From CAYWPG01 sp964460035 (GTDB taxonomy: Bacteria; Pseudomonadota; Gammaproteobacteria; Nitrococcales; AK92), in NCBI GenBank assembly GCA_964460035.1, contig CAYWPG010000032.1:1-44930 (forward strand): DNA of 44,930 nucleotides. The letters are read 5' to 3'. The notes beneath the pieces were generated by a model. The model saw only the letters and a program-made list of their open reading frames with translations, was not told the DNA's origin and searched no databases. This document shows positions 16,099-23,903 of this stretch, in pieces (the stretch's first letter is position 1; each line of letters opens with the position of its first letter). The position numbers were made by a program, and so were the translations under genes.

Positions 16099-16638
16099 AT
16101 GCGTACGCTAACACTCTTCTGCACCTTGAGCAGCTTGCTGTTCGTCGCCGCAGTGCATGCCAGCGAGCCTCGCACGCTCGATTGGATGGACCTGGTCCCC
16201 GAAGCGGATCGCAAGGCCTGGGAACTGGTGCCGGATCAGCTAGAGCAGCTCAACCGGGACCTGCTCGAACGCGGCTTGGACGAGCTGACGGACGAGGTCA
16301 AGCTGCCGGACGTGCTGTACTCCACCGCGGTAGTGCCCGAGCTGGACGGGCAGTATGTGCGTCTGCCCGGCTTCATCGTGCCGCTGGAATACAATGCCCG
16401 TAACGAAGCGGTTGCGTTTTTCCTAGTCCCGTACTTCGGCGCCTGCATCCACCTGCCACCGCCGCCGCCGAATCAGATCGTCTACGTGCGCTTTCCGGAA
16501 GGCGCGCCCGGCGGCGACGATCTGCTGTATGACCCATACTGGGTGACCGGCACGATAAAAATAGACACCACCGAGAACGAGCTGGGCGTCTCCACCTACA
16601 CCATCGATGCCCGCCATCTTGTTGTTTATCAGGAGTGA
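16099..16638 (+). CDS. DUF3299 exported protein of the zinc-linked cluster
   Basis: This 179-residue protein has a signal peptide (residues 1-22, LLFVAAVHA) and the DUF3299 hallmark PYFGACIHLPPPPPNQIVYV near residues 114-133, with a conserved Cys-x-His before the proline run. RLPGFIVPLEYN precedes it. The ATG at 16099 was chosen for the AAAGGAGAT ribosome binding site; an in-frame upstream start has none. Biochemical function of the family is unknown. It usually travels with a MacB-like transporter and a DUF2796 zinc protein, as here, but in this window it is on the opposite strand from its partners, so the cluster has been rearranged. Confidence 0.88.
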   Translation: MRTLTLFCTLSSLLFVAAVHASEPRTLDWMDLVPEADRKAWELVPDQLEQLNRDLLERGLDELTDEVKLPDVLYSTAVVPELDGQYVRLPGFIVPLEYNARNEAVAFFLVPYFGACIHLPPPPPNQIVYVRFPEGAPGGDDLLYDPYWVTGTIKIDTTENELGVSTYTIDARHLVVYQE

Positions 16639-16660
16639 TGCGCCCTCCTCCCTAATGACG

Positions 16661-17224
16661 TCATAGGCGGATGCGCGAGCGCCCAGCCTCCAGCCGCAGC
16701 GACTGCTGTCGCGTCGCGGTCAGCAGCTGCACCTCCAGATGCTCGTTGGCAGGGAAGCGCTCAAACAGGCGCACGTCGATGGATCGCAGCTGAGCCGGCC
16801 GCTCGCACTGAAAACGGTAGTGCGCGACTATGTCCGAGTGATCGTGGTCATGAGCATGAGCCCCCTCCGGCTCCTGTGCGTGCTCATGACCGCTCTCTAA
16901 GGTACTGTGTGCTTCGGCCATCTCCACCCGACAGCCCGCGGCCCCGGGCAAGCGGAAGAGTCGGTCTGCGTCGCGCAGCTCTGCGAGCGCGGCGTTCAGC
17001 GCCGCCTTCTGCTCGCCGCTGCGCGGCGCGTGCTCGAAGCCCACAATGTTGGCGGCCGGCGCGCGCAACTCGATCTCCAGCACGGAGCCATCCACGGCGA
17101 CGTTCATTCGCGCCAGCCCATGCACATGCGCAGCGTGCTGGCGATGCCCTTGGTGCGCCCCAGCCGGCATCGCTATCGCAAGCGATGCGGCCAAACAAAC
17201 CGCCACCCCAATTCTCGCTACCAT
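16661..17224 (-). CDS. zrgA: DUF2796 (ZrgA-like) His-rich exported zinc-binding protein
   Basis: This 187-residue protein has a signal peptide (residues 1-23, ending AMPAGA) followed by HQGHRQHAAHVHGLARMNV, where the conserved HVHG motif of the DUF2796/ZrgA family lies. A His/Asp/Glu-rich loop (HEHAQ then HAHDHDHSD, about residues 115-137) is a likely metal-binding segment. DUF2796 proteins are zinc-responsive partners in zinc uptake. The ATG at 17224 was chosen because the signal peptide begins there. A Zur-box-like palindrome lies 36-58 bases upstream. The gene is convergent with the DUF3299 gene, 22 bases away. The symbol is by family resemblance only. Confidence 0.85.
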   Translation of the reverse strand: MVARIGVAVCLAASLAIAMPAGAHQGHRQHAAHVHGLARMNVAVDGSVLEIELRAPAANIVGFEHAPRSGEQKAALNAALAELRDADRLFRLPGAAGCRVEMAEAHSTLESGHEHAQEPEGAHAHDHDHSDIVAHYRFQCERPAQLRSIDVRLFERFPANEHLEVQLLTATRQQSLRLEAGRSRIRL

Positions 17225-17259
17225 CGTGGATCCGCTCCGAATAACTCGTGCCAAACACC

Positions 17260-17282
17260 GAATTGCAACTGTATAACATATC
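17260..17282 (-). promoter_or_regulatory. Zur-box-like operator upstream of the DUF2796 gene
   Basis: On the minus strand this 23-mer starts GATATGTTATAC and agrees with the gammaproteobacterial Zur consensus (GAAATGTTATA-N-TATAACATTTC) at about 16 of 22 positions. The left half is nearly perfect and the right half is degenerate. Repression by zinc-loaded Zur would fit the cluster. Confidence 0.65.
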
Positions 17283-17388
17283 CTGTACCGTGCACCATGC
17301 CAGCGCGCATAGGCTCCCGCGACCCGGATATGCGCTAGGCAGTCACCCAGCGTCGGGCGATCCTTGCAAACGATGCGAAAGGGGGAAA

Positions 17389-17462
17389 TGGAGCGGGTGA
17401 TGGGAATCGAACCCACGTCATCAGCTTGGGAAGCTGAGGTTCTACCATTGAACTACACCCGC
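17389..17462 (-). tRNA. glyU: tRNA-Gly (anticodon CCC)
   Basis: The minus strand reads GCGGGTGTAGTTCAATGG at the 5' end, forms a five-bp anticodon stem (TCAGC/GCTGA) around the loop TTCCCAA, so the anticodon is CCC, and has a GGTTCGATTCC T-arm. The 7-bp acceptor stem GCGGGTG/CACCCGC is followed by discriminator T and an encoded CCA. It is 74 bases long including CCA and close to E. coli glyU. It decodes GGG. Confidence 0.97.
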
Positions 17463-17506
17463 TGCGGATGCGGCGCCGGAACCGGCGCTTTGACTGCGTA
17501 GAACTT

Positions 17507-17536
17507 GTATTATGAGCCATACGCGAATGAGCGCAA
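17507..17536 (-). promoter_or_regulatory. Candidate sigma-70 promoter of the tRNA-Gly gene
   Basis: On the minus strand a -35-like TTGCGC is followed after 18 bp by TAATAC. The -10 ends about 45 bases before the mature tRNA 5' end. The match is moderate. Confidence 0.45.
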
Positions 17537-17608
17537 GCCCCACAATGCGCCGACATGGGTACGAGTTTGTTGTAGAATGATCGCTTCCGCAGGATCCAAA
17601 TACGGCTT

Positions 17609-17809
17609 ATGAACATTCTCGTCAACGGCGAACTCCTCAGCGTATCGGACCGCCTGACCGCAGCCGAGCTGCTGGAACAGCTCGGGCTGAGCGGCCGCCG
17701 GCTCGCGCTGGAAGTCAACGAAGAGATCGTTCCGCGTAGCCGATTTGATGACTACCGTCTCGCACCCGGCGATCGGGTGGAGATAGTGCACGCGATCGGC
17801 GGTGGCTGA
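17609..17809 (+). CDS. thiS: Sulfur carrier protein ThiS
   Basis: This 66-residue ubiquitin-like protein carries sulfur as a C-terminal thiocarboxylate for thiazole formation in thiamin synthesis. It shows the usual start MNILVNGE, the middle LLEQLGLSGRRLALEVNEEIVPRS, and a C-terminus ending in GG (here VHAIGGG), which ThiF would adenylate. The gene lies 24 bases upstream of thiG, the partner enzyme, so the pair is an operon. The ribosome binding site is weak (AGGA about 14 bases upstream). No TPP riboswitch is visible in front. The rest of the pathway is outside the window. Confidence 0.95.
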   Translation: MNILVNGELLSVSDRLTAAELLEQLGLSGRRLALEVNEEIVPRSRFDDYRLAPGDRVEIVHAIGGG

Positions 17810-17833
17810 AGCCACCGCCACTGAGAGGCGACG

Positions 17834-18619
17834 ATGCCCACCGAAGACCTGCTCACTATCGCCGGCAAGACGTACCGTTCGCGCCTGCTCACGGGCACCG
17901 GCAAGTTCAAGGACCTGGAACAGACACGCCTGGCCACGGAGGCCGCGGGAGCCGAAATCGTCACCGTTGCCATCCGTCGCACCAACATCGGCCAGAACCC
18001 CGACGAGCCCAACCTGCTCGACGTCTTGCCGCCGGACCGCTACACCATCCTGCCCAACACAGCGGGCTGTTACACGGTCAAGGACGCCGTGCGCACCTGC
18101 CGGCTGGCCCGCGAGCTGTTGGACGGGCAGTCGCTGGTTAAGCTCGAAATACTGGGCGACGACAAGACGCTGTACCCGGATATTCCAGCCACGCTGGAAG
18201 CGGCCGAGGTGCTTGTCAAAGAAGGCTTCGAGGTCATGGTCTACACCAGCGACGACCCGATCATCGCCAAGCGGCTGGAAGAGATCGGTTGCGTCGCGGT
18301 AATGCCCTTGGCCGCGCCCATAGGCTCTGGGCTGGGCATACAGAATCCTTACAACATTCTCACCATCGTGGAGAATGCCAAGGTGCCCATTCTGGTCGAT
18401 GCCGGCGTCGGCACAGCCTCGGATGCGGCTATCGCCATGGAGCTCGGTTGCGACGGCGTGCTCATGAACACAGCCATAGCCGGCGCGAAGAATCCGGTGC
18501 TGATGGCCTCGGCGATGCGCAAAGCGGTCGAAGCCGGGCGGGAAGCTTTCCTAGCCGGGCGCATTCCGCGCAAGCGCTTTGCCAGCGCATCCTCGCCGCT
18601 GGATGGGACGTTCTTCTAG
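17834..18619 (+). CDS. thiG: Thiazole synthase ThiG
   Basis: ThiG builds the thiazole phosphate ring of thiamin from 1-deoxyxylulose 5-phosphate, dehydroglycine and ThiS thiocarboxylate. It has 261 residues, a normal length. Landmarks are YRSRLLTGTGKFKD near the start, a conserved Lys region LVKLEILGDDKTLYPD that contains the Schiff-base lysine, and the phosphate-binding stretch ILVDAGVGTASDAAIAMELG near residues 186-205. The ribosome binding site GAGAGG is well placed. It directly follows thiS. Downstream lies trmB after 114 bases. Confidence 0.97.
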   Translation: MPTEDLLTIAGKTYRSRLLTGTGKFKDLEQTRLATEAAGAEIVTVAIRRTNIGQNPDEPNLLDVLPPDRYTILPNTAGCYTVKDAVRTCRLARELLDGQSLVKLEILGDDKTLYPDIPATLEAAEVLVKEGFEVMVYTSDDPIIAKRLEEIGCVAVMPLAAPIGSGLGIQNPYNILTIVENAKVPILVDAGVGTASDAAIAMELGCDGVLMNTAIAGAKNPVLMASAMRKAVEAGREAFLAGRIPRKRFASASSPLDGTFF

Positions 18620-18733
18620 ATCGGAAACGTCATTGCCAACGCTTGCTGCCGACCACAGCGACCCGCAACTGCGAGCATCGCCAAGTTGTCGGTTCTTTGC
18701 CATCATCTGCAGTATTTGCCCGATAGGCACTAC

Positions 18734-19426
18734 ATGACCGAAACGCCTGAGCAGAAGCACCACCGGCCCGTGCGCAGCTTCGTACGCCGCGAAGGCCGGC
18801 TCACCGAGGGCCAGCAGCGGGCGCTGAACGAACTGTACGGCCGCTATGGAGTGGACCCGGAGCAGCTGGACGATCTCGACGCCGTGTTCGGCCGGCAAGC
18901 TCCTCGGATCCTGGAGATCGGCTTCGGCAACGGCGAGTCACTGGCCACCATGGCTCAGCGGCGCCCGGACCTAGACTATCTGGGCATAGAGGTTCATCGC
19001 CCTGGCGTAGGCCACCTGCTGCTAAAGCTCGAGGAGCACGGCATAGCCAATGTGCGCGTGATCTGCGGCGATGCGCAGGAGATTGTTAGCCGTTATTTGC
19101 CCGATGGGAGCATAGACGGCTTGCAGCTGTTCTTCCCCGACCCCTGGCCGAAGAAGCGTCACCATAAGCGCCGCATCGTCCAGCCCGAGTGGGCAGAGCT
19201 CATTGCCCGCAAGCTGCGTCCCGGCGGTTTCGTGCATCTGGCAACCGATTGGGAAGATTACGCCCATCACATGATGGAGGTGATGAGCGCCAGCCCCGAC
19301 TTCATCAACAGCGCCGGCCCGGGCCGCTTCGCCCCGCGACCGAACGACCGCCCTGTCACCAAGTTCGAGAGCCGTGGCCAGCGGCTCGGGCACGGTGTCT
19401 GGGATTTGCTATTCGTACGCCAATAA
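18734..19426 (+). CDS. trmB: tRNA (guanine-N7)-methyltransferase TrmB
   Basis: TrmB makes 7-methylguanosine at position 46 of tRNA using S-adenosylmethionine. It has 230 residues. ILEIGFGNGESLATMA is the SAM-binding motif, LGIEVHRPGVGHLL the second motif, and QLFFPDPWPKKRHHKRRIVQ is the family signature used in tRNA binding and catalysis. It ends with VTKFESRGQRLGHGVWDL, again typical. The ATG at 18734 was chosen; a TTG 16 codons upstream is possible but unneeded. btuC starts eight bases after its stop, so trmB may share a transcript with the B12 uptake genes. Confidence 0.96.
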   Translation: MTETPEQKHHRPVRSFVRREGRLTEGQQRALNELYGRYGVDPEQLDDLDAVFGRQAPRILEIGFGNGESLATMAQRRPDLDYLGIEVHRPGVGHLLLKLEEHGIANVRVICGDAQEIVSRYLPDGSIDGLQLFFPDPWPKKRHHKRRIVQPEWAELIARKLRPGGFVHLATDWEDYAHHMMEVMSASPDFINSAGPGRFAPRPNDRPVTKFESRGQRLGHGVWDLLFVRQ

Positions 19427-19433
19427 TCCGCAC

Positions 19434-20420
19434 ATGACCCGCCGCCGCGCCGTCGTGGTGATTCTGGCTCTGAGTGGCGCCGCAGCGCTGGCACTGCTGG
19501 TGTCGCTGGCCCTAGGCAGCGTGCCGGTGCCGATCGGCCAGCTTGGCAGCATTCTGCGGGGCACTACGGACAGCCTCCATCACGCGGTGGTCTGGGAGCT
19601 GCGCCTGCCGCGCGCGCTCACGGCATTCGTCGCCGGCGGCATGCTCGCCGTCGCGGGCGCGCTCATGCAGGTGCTGCTGCGTAACCCCCTGGCCGATCCT
19701 TACGTGCTCGGCGTTTCGGGTGGTGCCGCTGTGGCAGCGCTGAGCGCCATCATGCTTGGCCTGGGAGGCCCTTGGATATCGGGCGGCGCATTCATCGGCG
19801 CGCTGCTCTCCATGTTCTTGGTGTTTGGCTTGGCGCATGGGCGCGGCGGCTGGACGCCGACCCGCCTCCTGCTGACGGGCGTCGTGGTCGCCGCCGGCTG
19901 GAGCGCGCTGATCAGTTTTCTGCTGGCAGTAAGCCCCAACCAGAGCCTGCGCACCATGCTGTTCTGGCTCATGGGGGATTTGGCGGGCGCCGGCGGCCCC
20001 GGCTGGAGTACCGCGGCATTGTTGCTAGCGCTGATCGCCGCCATGGCCCTTGCACGCAACCTGAACTTGCTGGCGCGGGGCGACCTGCAGGCCAAGGCCC
20101 TGGGCGTGCAGGTCGCCCGGTTGCGGCTGACGCTGTTCTTTCTTGCTTCGCTGCTGACCGCCGGGGCCGTGACCCTGGCCGGCAGCGTGGGCTTCGTCGG
20201 CCTGGTGGTGCCGCATTTGCTGCGCCTGCTCATCGGCGCCGACCACCGCGTGCTGCTGCCCGCGGCAATGCTGGCGGGCGGGATGCTGCTGATGCTGGCC
20301 GACACGCTGGCGCGCACGATTATCGCGCCGCAACAGCTGCCGGTCGGAGTGCTCTCGGCCCTGATCGGTGTGCCCGTGTTTCTTTTTCTACTCCATCGCG
20401 GACCGCAAAGCGGGAACTGA
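19434..20420 (+). CDS. btuC: Vitamin B12 ABC transporter permease BtuC
   Basis: This FecCD-family permease has 328 residues, as in BtuC, with about ten hydrophobic helices. Typical motifs are LRLPRALTAFVAGGMLAVAG (about residues 52-71), QVLLRNPLADPYVLGVSGGA (about 77-96) and GFVGLVVPHLLRLLIGADHR (about 251-270), the last including the contact loop for the ATPase. It moves cobalamin from BtuF through the inner membrane. btuD follows after two bases. Distinguishing BtuC from siderophore permeases rests on context: btuD, btuF and a B12-riboswitch-controlled btuB are adjacent. Confidence 0.92.
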   Translation: MTRRRAVVVILALSGAAALALLVSLALGSVPVPIGQLGSILRGTTDSLHHAVVWELRLPRALTAFVAGGMLAVAGALMQVLLRNPLADPYVLGVSGGAAVAALSAIMLGLGGPWISGGAFIGALLSMFLVFGLAHGRGGWTPTRLLLTGVVVAAGWSALISFLLAVSPNQSLRTMLFWLMGDLAGAGGPGWSTAALLLALIAAMALARNLNLLARGDLQAKALGVQVARLRLTLFFLASLLTAGAVTLAGSVGFVGLVVPHLLRLLIGADHRVLLPAAMLAGGMLLMLADTLARTIIAPQQLPVGVLSALIGVPVFLFLLHRGPQSGN

Positions 20421-20422
20421 CC

Positions 20423-21184
20423 ATGACCCTGTTGACAGTAGAAGGACTTAGCGTCGAAGTCGGCGGGAAACGGATTTGCCACGATCTCAGTTTCGAACTG
20501 GAACCCAGCCAATGCTGGGGCGTGCTAGGCGGTAACGGCGCGGGCAAGACCACGCTGCTACATACGCTGGCAGGACTGCACGCGCCGGTAGCGGGACAAA
20601 TAAGCATCGCCGGCCGGCCGCTGGCACAGTGGCCCCGCAAGGAGCTGGCCCGCACCATCGGCCTGCTGCCGCAAGACAGCTTCGATCCTTTCCCGGCAAC
20701 GGTGTTGGAAACCGCGCTGATAGGCCGCCACCCCCATTTGCGGGCCTGGCAATGGGAAGGCGCGGAAGACATGGAAAGCGCTCGGGCTGCCCTGGCCGCC
20801 GCCGGTCTGGAGGACACTGCCGAACGACAGGTGGATACGCTCTCCGGCGGGGAACGGCGCCGGCTAGCCATTGCCACCCTGCTCACGCAGCAGCCCGACC
20901 TGTACTTGCTGGACGAACCCAACAATCACCTGGATCTGCGTCACCAGATAGCCTTGCTGTCGCTGCTCGTCGAACGCGCCCAAGGCGGCGGCATCATGAT
21001 GACGCTGCACGATGTCAATCTCGCCGCGCGCTTCTGCGATCACCTGTTGCTGCTGTTCGGCGACGGCGAAGCCATGGCCGGGCCGGCCAATATCATGCTG
21101 CAGGAGGACAACCTGAGCCGCCTGTACGGTCATCCTATTCGCCGCATCAGCAATGGCCGCGGCGTGGCCTTCGTACCTGCCTGA
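20423..21184 (+). CDS. btuD: Vitamin B12 ABC transporter ATPase BtuD
   Basis: This 253-residue ATPase has Walker A GGNGAGKTTLL, a Q-loop GLLPQDSFDPFPATV, signature LSGGERRRLAIATLL, Walker B LYLLDEPNNHLDL and switch histidine TLHDVNLAARF. The ATG at 20423 follows the btuC stop by two bases, showing coupling. A longer upstream reading in this frame lies antiphase inside btuC and is not real. The protein pairs with BtuC to power cobalamin import. The btuB riboswitch follows about 105 bases later. Confidence 0.93.
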   Translation: MTLLTVEGLSVEVGGKRICHDLSFELEPSQCWGVLGGNGAGKTTLLHTLAGLHAPVAGQISIAGRPLAQWPRKELARTIGLLPQDSFDPFPATVLETALIGRHPHLRAWQWEGAEDMESARAALAAAGLEDTAERQVDTLSGGERRRLAIATLLTQQPDLYLLDEPNNHLDLRHQIALLSLLVERAQGGGIMMTLHDVNLAARFCDHLLLLFGDGEAMAGPANIMLQEDNLSRLYGHPIRRISNGRGVAFVPA

Positions 21185-21288
21185 GCGGCTCGATCGACTG
21201 CCGGTAAACACACCCCGACCGCGCCGCGGGTCAGGCACGGCCCTATGCCCGCGCTTGACCCGCGGGTCGACAGCCGCTACTGTTGCGC

Positions 21289-21470
21289 TCGCTCAAGGTC
21301 CCCATGCGTCATGGGGTTAAACGGGAAGCCGGTCCAAAGCCGGCGCTGCCCCCGCAACGGTAGACGAGTCAAGGCTCTACATGAAGCCACTGTGCCCGCG
21401 CTGGCATGGGAAGGCGTAGAGCCGGGGATGAATCCATCCCGCTCGTGAGCCCGGAGACCGGCCTTGCGCC
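21289..21470 (+). ncRNA. Cobalamin riboswitch upstream of btuB
   Basis: The leader carries the standard aptamer features in order: ACGGGAAGCCGGTCC, GCCGGCGCTGCCCCCGCAACGGTA, and the near-consensus B12 box GAGCCCGGAGACCGGCC at about 21447-21463. The 5' end is set near 21289. The stem at GGCTCTAC/GTAGAGCC (about 21373 and 21415) matches a peripheral helix. B12 binding should shut off btuB. Confidence 0.95.
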
Positions 21471-21561
21471 GGAGCCCAGCGTCAGCCAGACGGCGGGCTG
21501 TGCTCCATCGGTCCAGTGCTGCGGTGGGCGGCATCGACGGGCGCAGGTCTCTACCCCCGTT

Positions 21562-21614
21562 CCCCCTTCCGCGCACTGTTTGTCGACCTGTTTTGCGCGG
21601 GTGTGCGCAGGGGG
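21562..21614 (+). promoter_or_regulatory. Shine-Dalgarno-sequestering hairpin before btuB
   Basis: CCCCC (21562-21566) and GCGCAC (21571-21576) can pair with GGGGG (21610-21614) and GTGCGC (21603-21608). The G-run is the ribosome binding site of btuB, so this stem would hide it. It is a plausible expression platform for the riboswitch just upstream. Confidence 0.6.
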
Positions 21615-21619
21615 ATCCA

Positions 21620-23455
21620 ATGCAAAAGACACGCTTTGCGGCGGCCATGTTGCTGGCCGGCGCCATTCCTTTCTCCGCTACTGCCAACGACAGACTGGAA
21701 CCTGTGGTGGTCACGGCGCATAGGATCGCGCAGACCGCCGACGAGTCGCTGGCGCCTGTGACGATCATCGGACGCGACGAGATAGCGCGGGCACGCAGTA
21801 CCGATATCGCCGATATCTTGCGCTTTCACGCCGGCATGGAGATAGGCCGCGCCGGTGGCGCCGGCCAACCCGCCTCGCTCTTCCTGCGCGGCTCCAACAG
21901 CGATCACGTGCTGGTCATGATCGATGGCGTCAAGCTCAACTCCGCGACCACGGGCGGAGCCGCCTGGCAGCATATGGATCTTGCGCATGTCGAACGCATA
22001 GAAATCGTCAAAGGCCCGCGCTCCGCGCTCTACGGCTCGGAAGCCATAGGCGGTGTGGTCAACATCATCACGCGGCGCGCTGAGAAAGGCGTGCAGGCTA
22101 CGGTCGGTACCGAAGCCGGCAGCTTCGAGACGCGCCAAGGCACCGCATCGCTGCATCTGGGGCATGGCGCACTCCGCGCCGGAGTCGATGTCAGCGCATT
22201 CGCCACCGATGCTTTTCCCGCCTTCGCCGATGCCGACCGCAACGACGGGCACAGCCGCCGTACCGTCAATGGCTACCTGCGCGGGCAATTCGCTCGCGGC
22301 CTGTTGGAAGCGAGCATCTGGGACAGCCGCGGGCATACGGAATACGGTGTTATCGAAAGCGACCCAGTTACCTGGGACTTCCTCGGCTTCGGGCAGACCA
22401 AGCAGGACTTCCACAACCAGACCGCGGCCCTGCGGGCCCAATGGGACGTTACCGGCGCCTGGCGCACCGCGGTAACGCTAGGGCGCAACCGCGACGAGCT
22501 CAGCCAGCGCGGCAGCGACGACTTTGCCGACACGCGCCGCCACAGCGTGGACTGGCAAAACGACTTCCAGTTCGGCGACAGCAATCTGCTCACCGTCGGC
22601 GCCAGCTGGATAGAGGAAGACACGCAAGCGCTGAGCTGGGGCAGCGGTTACGACGAAACGACGCTCACCAGATCCGTATACGTGCAGGACAGCATTGGCT
22701 GGGGGCGCCATAACCTGATCGTGGCGGCTCGCCATACGCGGCATGAAGATTTCGGCAGCCATAACACCTGGAACGTCGACTACGGGCTCGATCTCACTGC
22801 CTCCACCCGCCTGCTCGTCGGCGCCGGCACCGCGTTCGCCGCACCGACGGCCAGTGCGCGCTTTGGCTACGGCGCCAACCCCGATCTCGATCCGGAGACG
22901 TCGCGCAACGTGGAAGTCGGGCTGCGGCACAGCATAAGCACGGGTCAGAGCATCGCTCTCAGCGCGTTCGACAATCGCGTGCGCAACCTTATCGTGACCG
23001 AGTTCGATGCGAGCTTCACTCCTCGCAACGAGAACGTGGCCCGTGCCCGCATCCGTGGCGTAGAAGCCCAGTACGATCTGCAGCTCGCGGCTTGGCGCCT
23101 GCACCTTGCAGCCATCCTCCAGGAACCGCGCGACGAGACCAACGATCAGCGACTGCTGCGCCGAGCTCGGCGCAGCGTATCGCTGGACACGGGCTATCGC
23201 CTGGGCCGCGTCGACATCGGCTCCCAGCTTCTGTGGGTGGGGCCGAGGATGGACGCGGACGCCTTGACCGGCGCGCGCGTCGAAACGGACGCGTATCTCT
23301 TAGCGAATCTAACCGCGCGTTGGCAATTGACGCGAGACTGGCATCTCACCGCCAAGATCGAAAACGTACTGGACACCGACTATGAGTTAGCGGCCGGATA
23401 CGCAACACCTGGCCGGGGCTACTTCCTTGGCATTGCGTATCAACCGCGCAGGTAA
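21620..23455 (+). CDS. btuB: TonB-dependent vitamin B12 receptor BtuB
   Basis: This 611-residue outer-membrane receptor starts with a signal peptide (residues 1-23, ending FSATAN), then the TonB box LEPVVVTAHR. A plug domain follows (about 38-150; HAGMEIGRAGGAGQPASLFLRG, VLVMIDGVKLN and VERIEIVKGPRSALYGSEAIGGVVNIIT are standard), then a beta-barrel. It imports cobalamin across the outer membrane with TonB energy. The start ATG has GGGGGA upstream. It is controlled by a cobalamin riboswitch about 150 bases upstream. Its own neighbours btuC, btuD and btuF complete the uptake route. The C-terminus ends YFLGIAYQPRR. Confidence 0.96.
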   Translation: MQKTRFAAAMLLAGAIPFSATANDRLEPVVVTAHRIAQTADESLAPVTIIGRDEIARARSTDIADILRFHAGMEIGRAGGAGQPASLFLRGSNSDHVLVMIDGVKLNSATTGGAAWQHMDLAHVERIEIVKGPRSALYGSEAIGGVVNIITRRAEKGVQATVGTEAGSFETRQGTASLHLGHGALRAGVDVSAFATDAFPAFADADRNDGHSRRTVNGYLRGQFARGLLEASIWDSRGHTEYGVIESDPVTWDFLGFGQTKQDFHNQTAALRAQWDVTGAWRTAVTLGRNRDELSQRGSDDFADTRRHSVDWQNDFQFGDSNLLTVGASWIEEDTQALSWGSGYDETTLTRSVYVQDSIGWGRHNLIVAARHTRHEDFGSHNTWNVDYGLDLTASTRLLVGAGTAFAAPTASARFGYGANPDLDPETSRNVEVGLRHSISTGQSIALSAFDNRVRNLIVTEFDASFTPRNENVARARIRGVEAQYDLQLAAWRLHLAAILQEPRDETNDQRLLRRARRSVSLDTGYRLGRVDIGSQLLWVGPRMDADALTGARVETDAYLLANLTARWQLTRDWHLTAKIENVLDTDYELAAGYATPGRGYFLGIAYQPRR

Positions 23456-23578
23456 GGCAAGCCGCAAGCCCGCCGGCAGCCCCTCGAACTCCGGCAGGAG
23501 CTTGCGTATGCAACGCGTACCGGTTGGGAAAGCTCCACTGCGCGTGGCCGTCAGGCTGGACTGGGATACCATCTCTGC

Positions 23579-23607
23579 GGCGCGCGGAGCGCTACGCTCC
23601 GTGCGCC
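23579..23607. terminator. 13-bp imperfect hairpin downstream of btuB
   Basis: GGCGCGCGGAGCG (23579-23591) pairs with CGCTCCGTGCGCC (23595-23607) around a CTA loop, with a single wobble. No T-run follows. It sits in the 231-bp stretch between btuB and the cobD remnant. Nothing else is recognisable in that stretch, and no additional cob gene can be supported there. Confidence 0.45.
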
Positions 23608-23686
23608 GACCCGGCCCTGCAGCCGGTCGCAACCTGATTCAGTGCAGCGACAGCGGGGAGACAGGCGCTACCTGGGCATAACGGCA

Positions 23687-23903
23687 ATGATCACGGCAAC
23701 CATCGTCATCCTCGCGCTGTTGCTCAACGCCTGGCTGGGCGAGCCACGCCGGTGGAATCCCCTGGCGGCCTTCCGCAGCGCAGCCCGCTGGCTGGAGGCG
23801 CGGATAAAGCGGGACCGATATCGACCGCGCACTGGCGTTGATCACCCGGACACGGGGCCTGTGGGTGGGCGCCATCGCACTGATCGGCTGGCTGCTGCAA
23901 TGA
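23687..23903 (+). pseudogene. cobD: cobD (cbiB) remnant with internal deletion
   Basis: The first about 40 codons from the ATG at 23687 read as the start of CobD/CbiB, the adenosylcobinamide-phosphate synthase; LNAWLGEPRRWNPLAAF is the family N-terminal motif. From about 23817 the sequence continues, in a different frame, as a CobD-like C-terminus (DIDRALALITRTRGLWVG, then a final hydrophobic helix) ending TGA at 23901-23903. About three quarters of the expected roughly 300-residue protein is missing, and the junction near 23800-23816 is out of frame. The last codons still overlap the btuF start as ATGA. I judge it a dead deletion remnant; the lost function may have moved elsewhere. Confidence 0.8.

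Noticed and set aside
17609..17809. TPP riboswitch control of thiS-thiG
   Set aside because: No CUGAGA or ACCUGAUC-type core is present in the 146 bases upstream of thiS.
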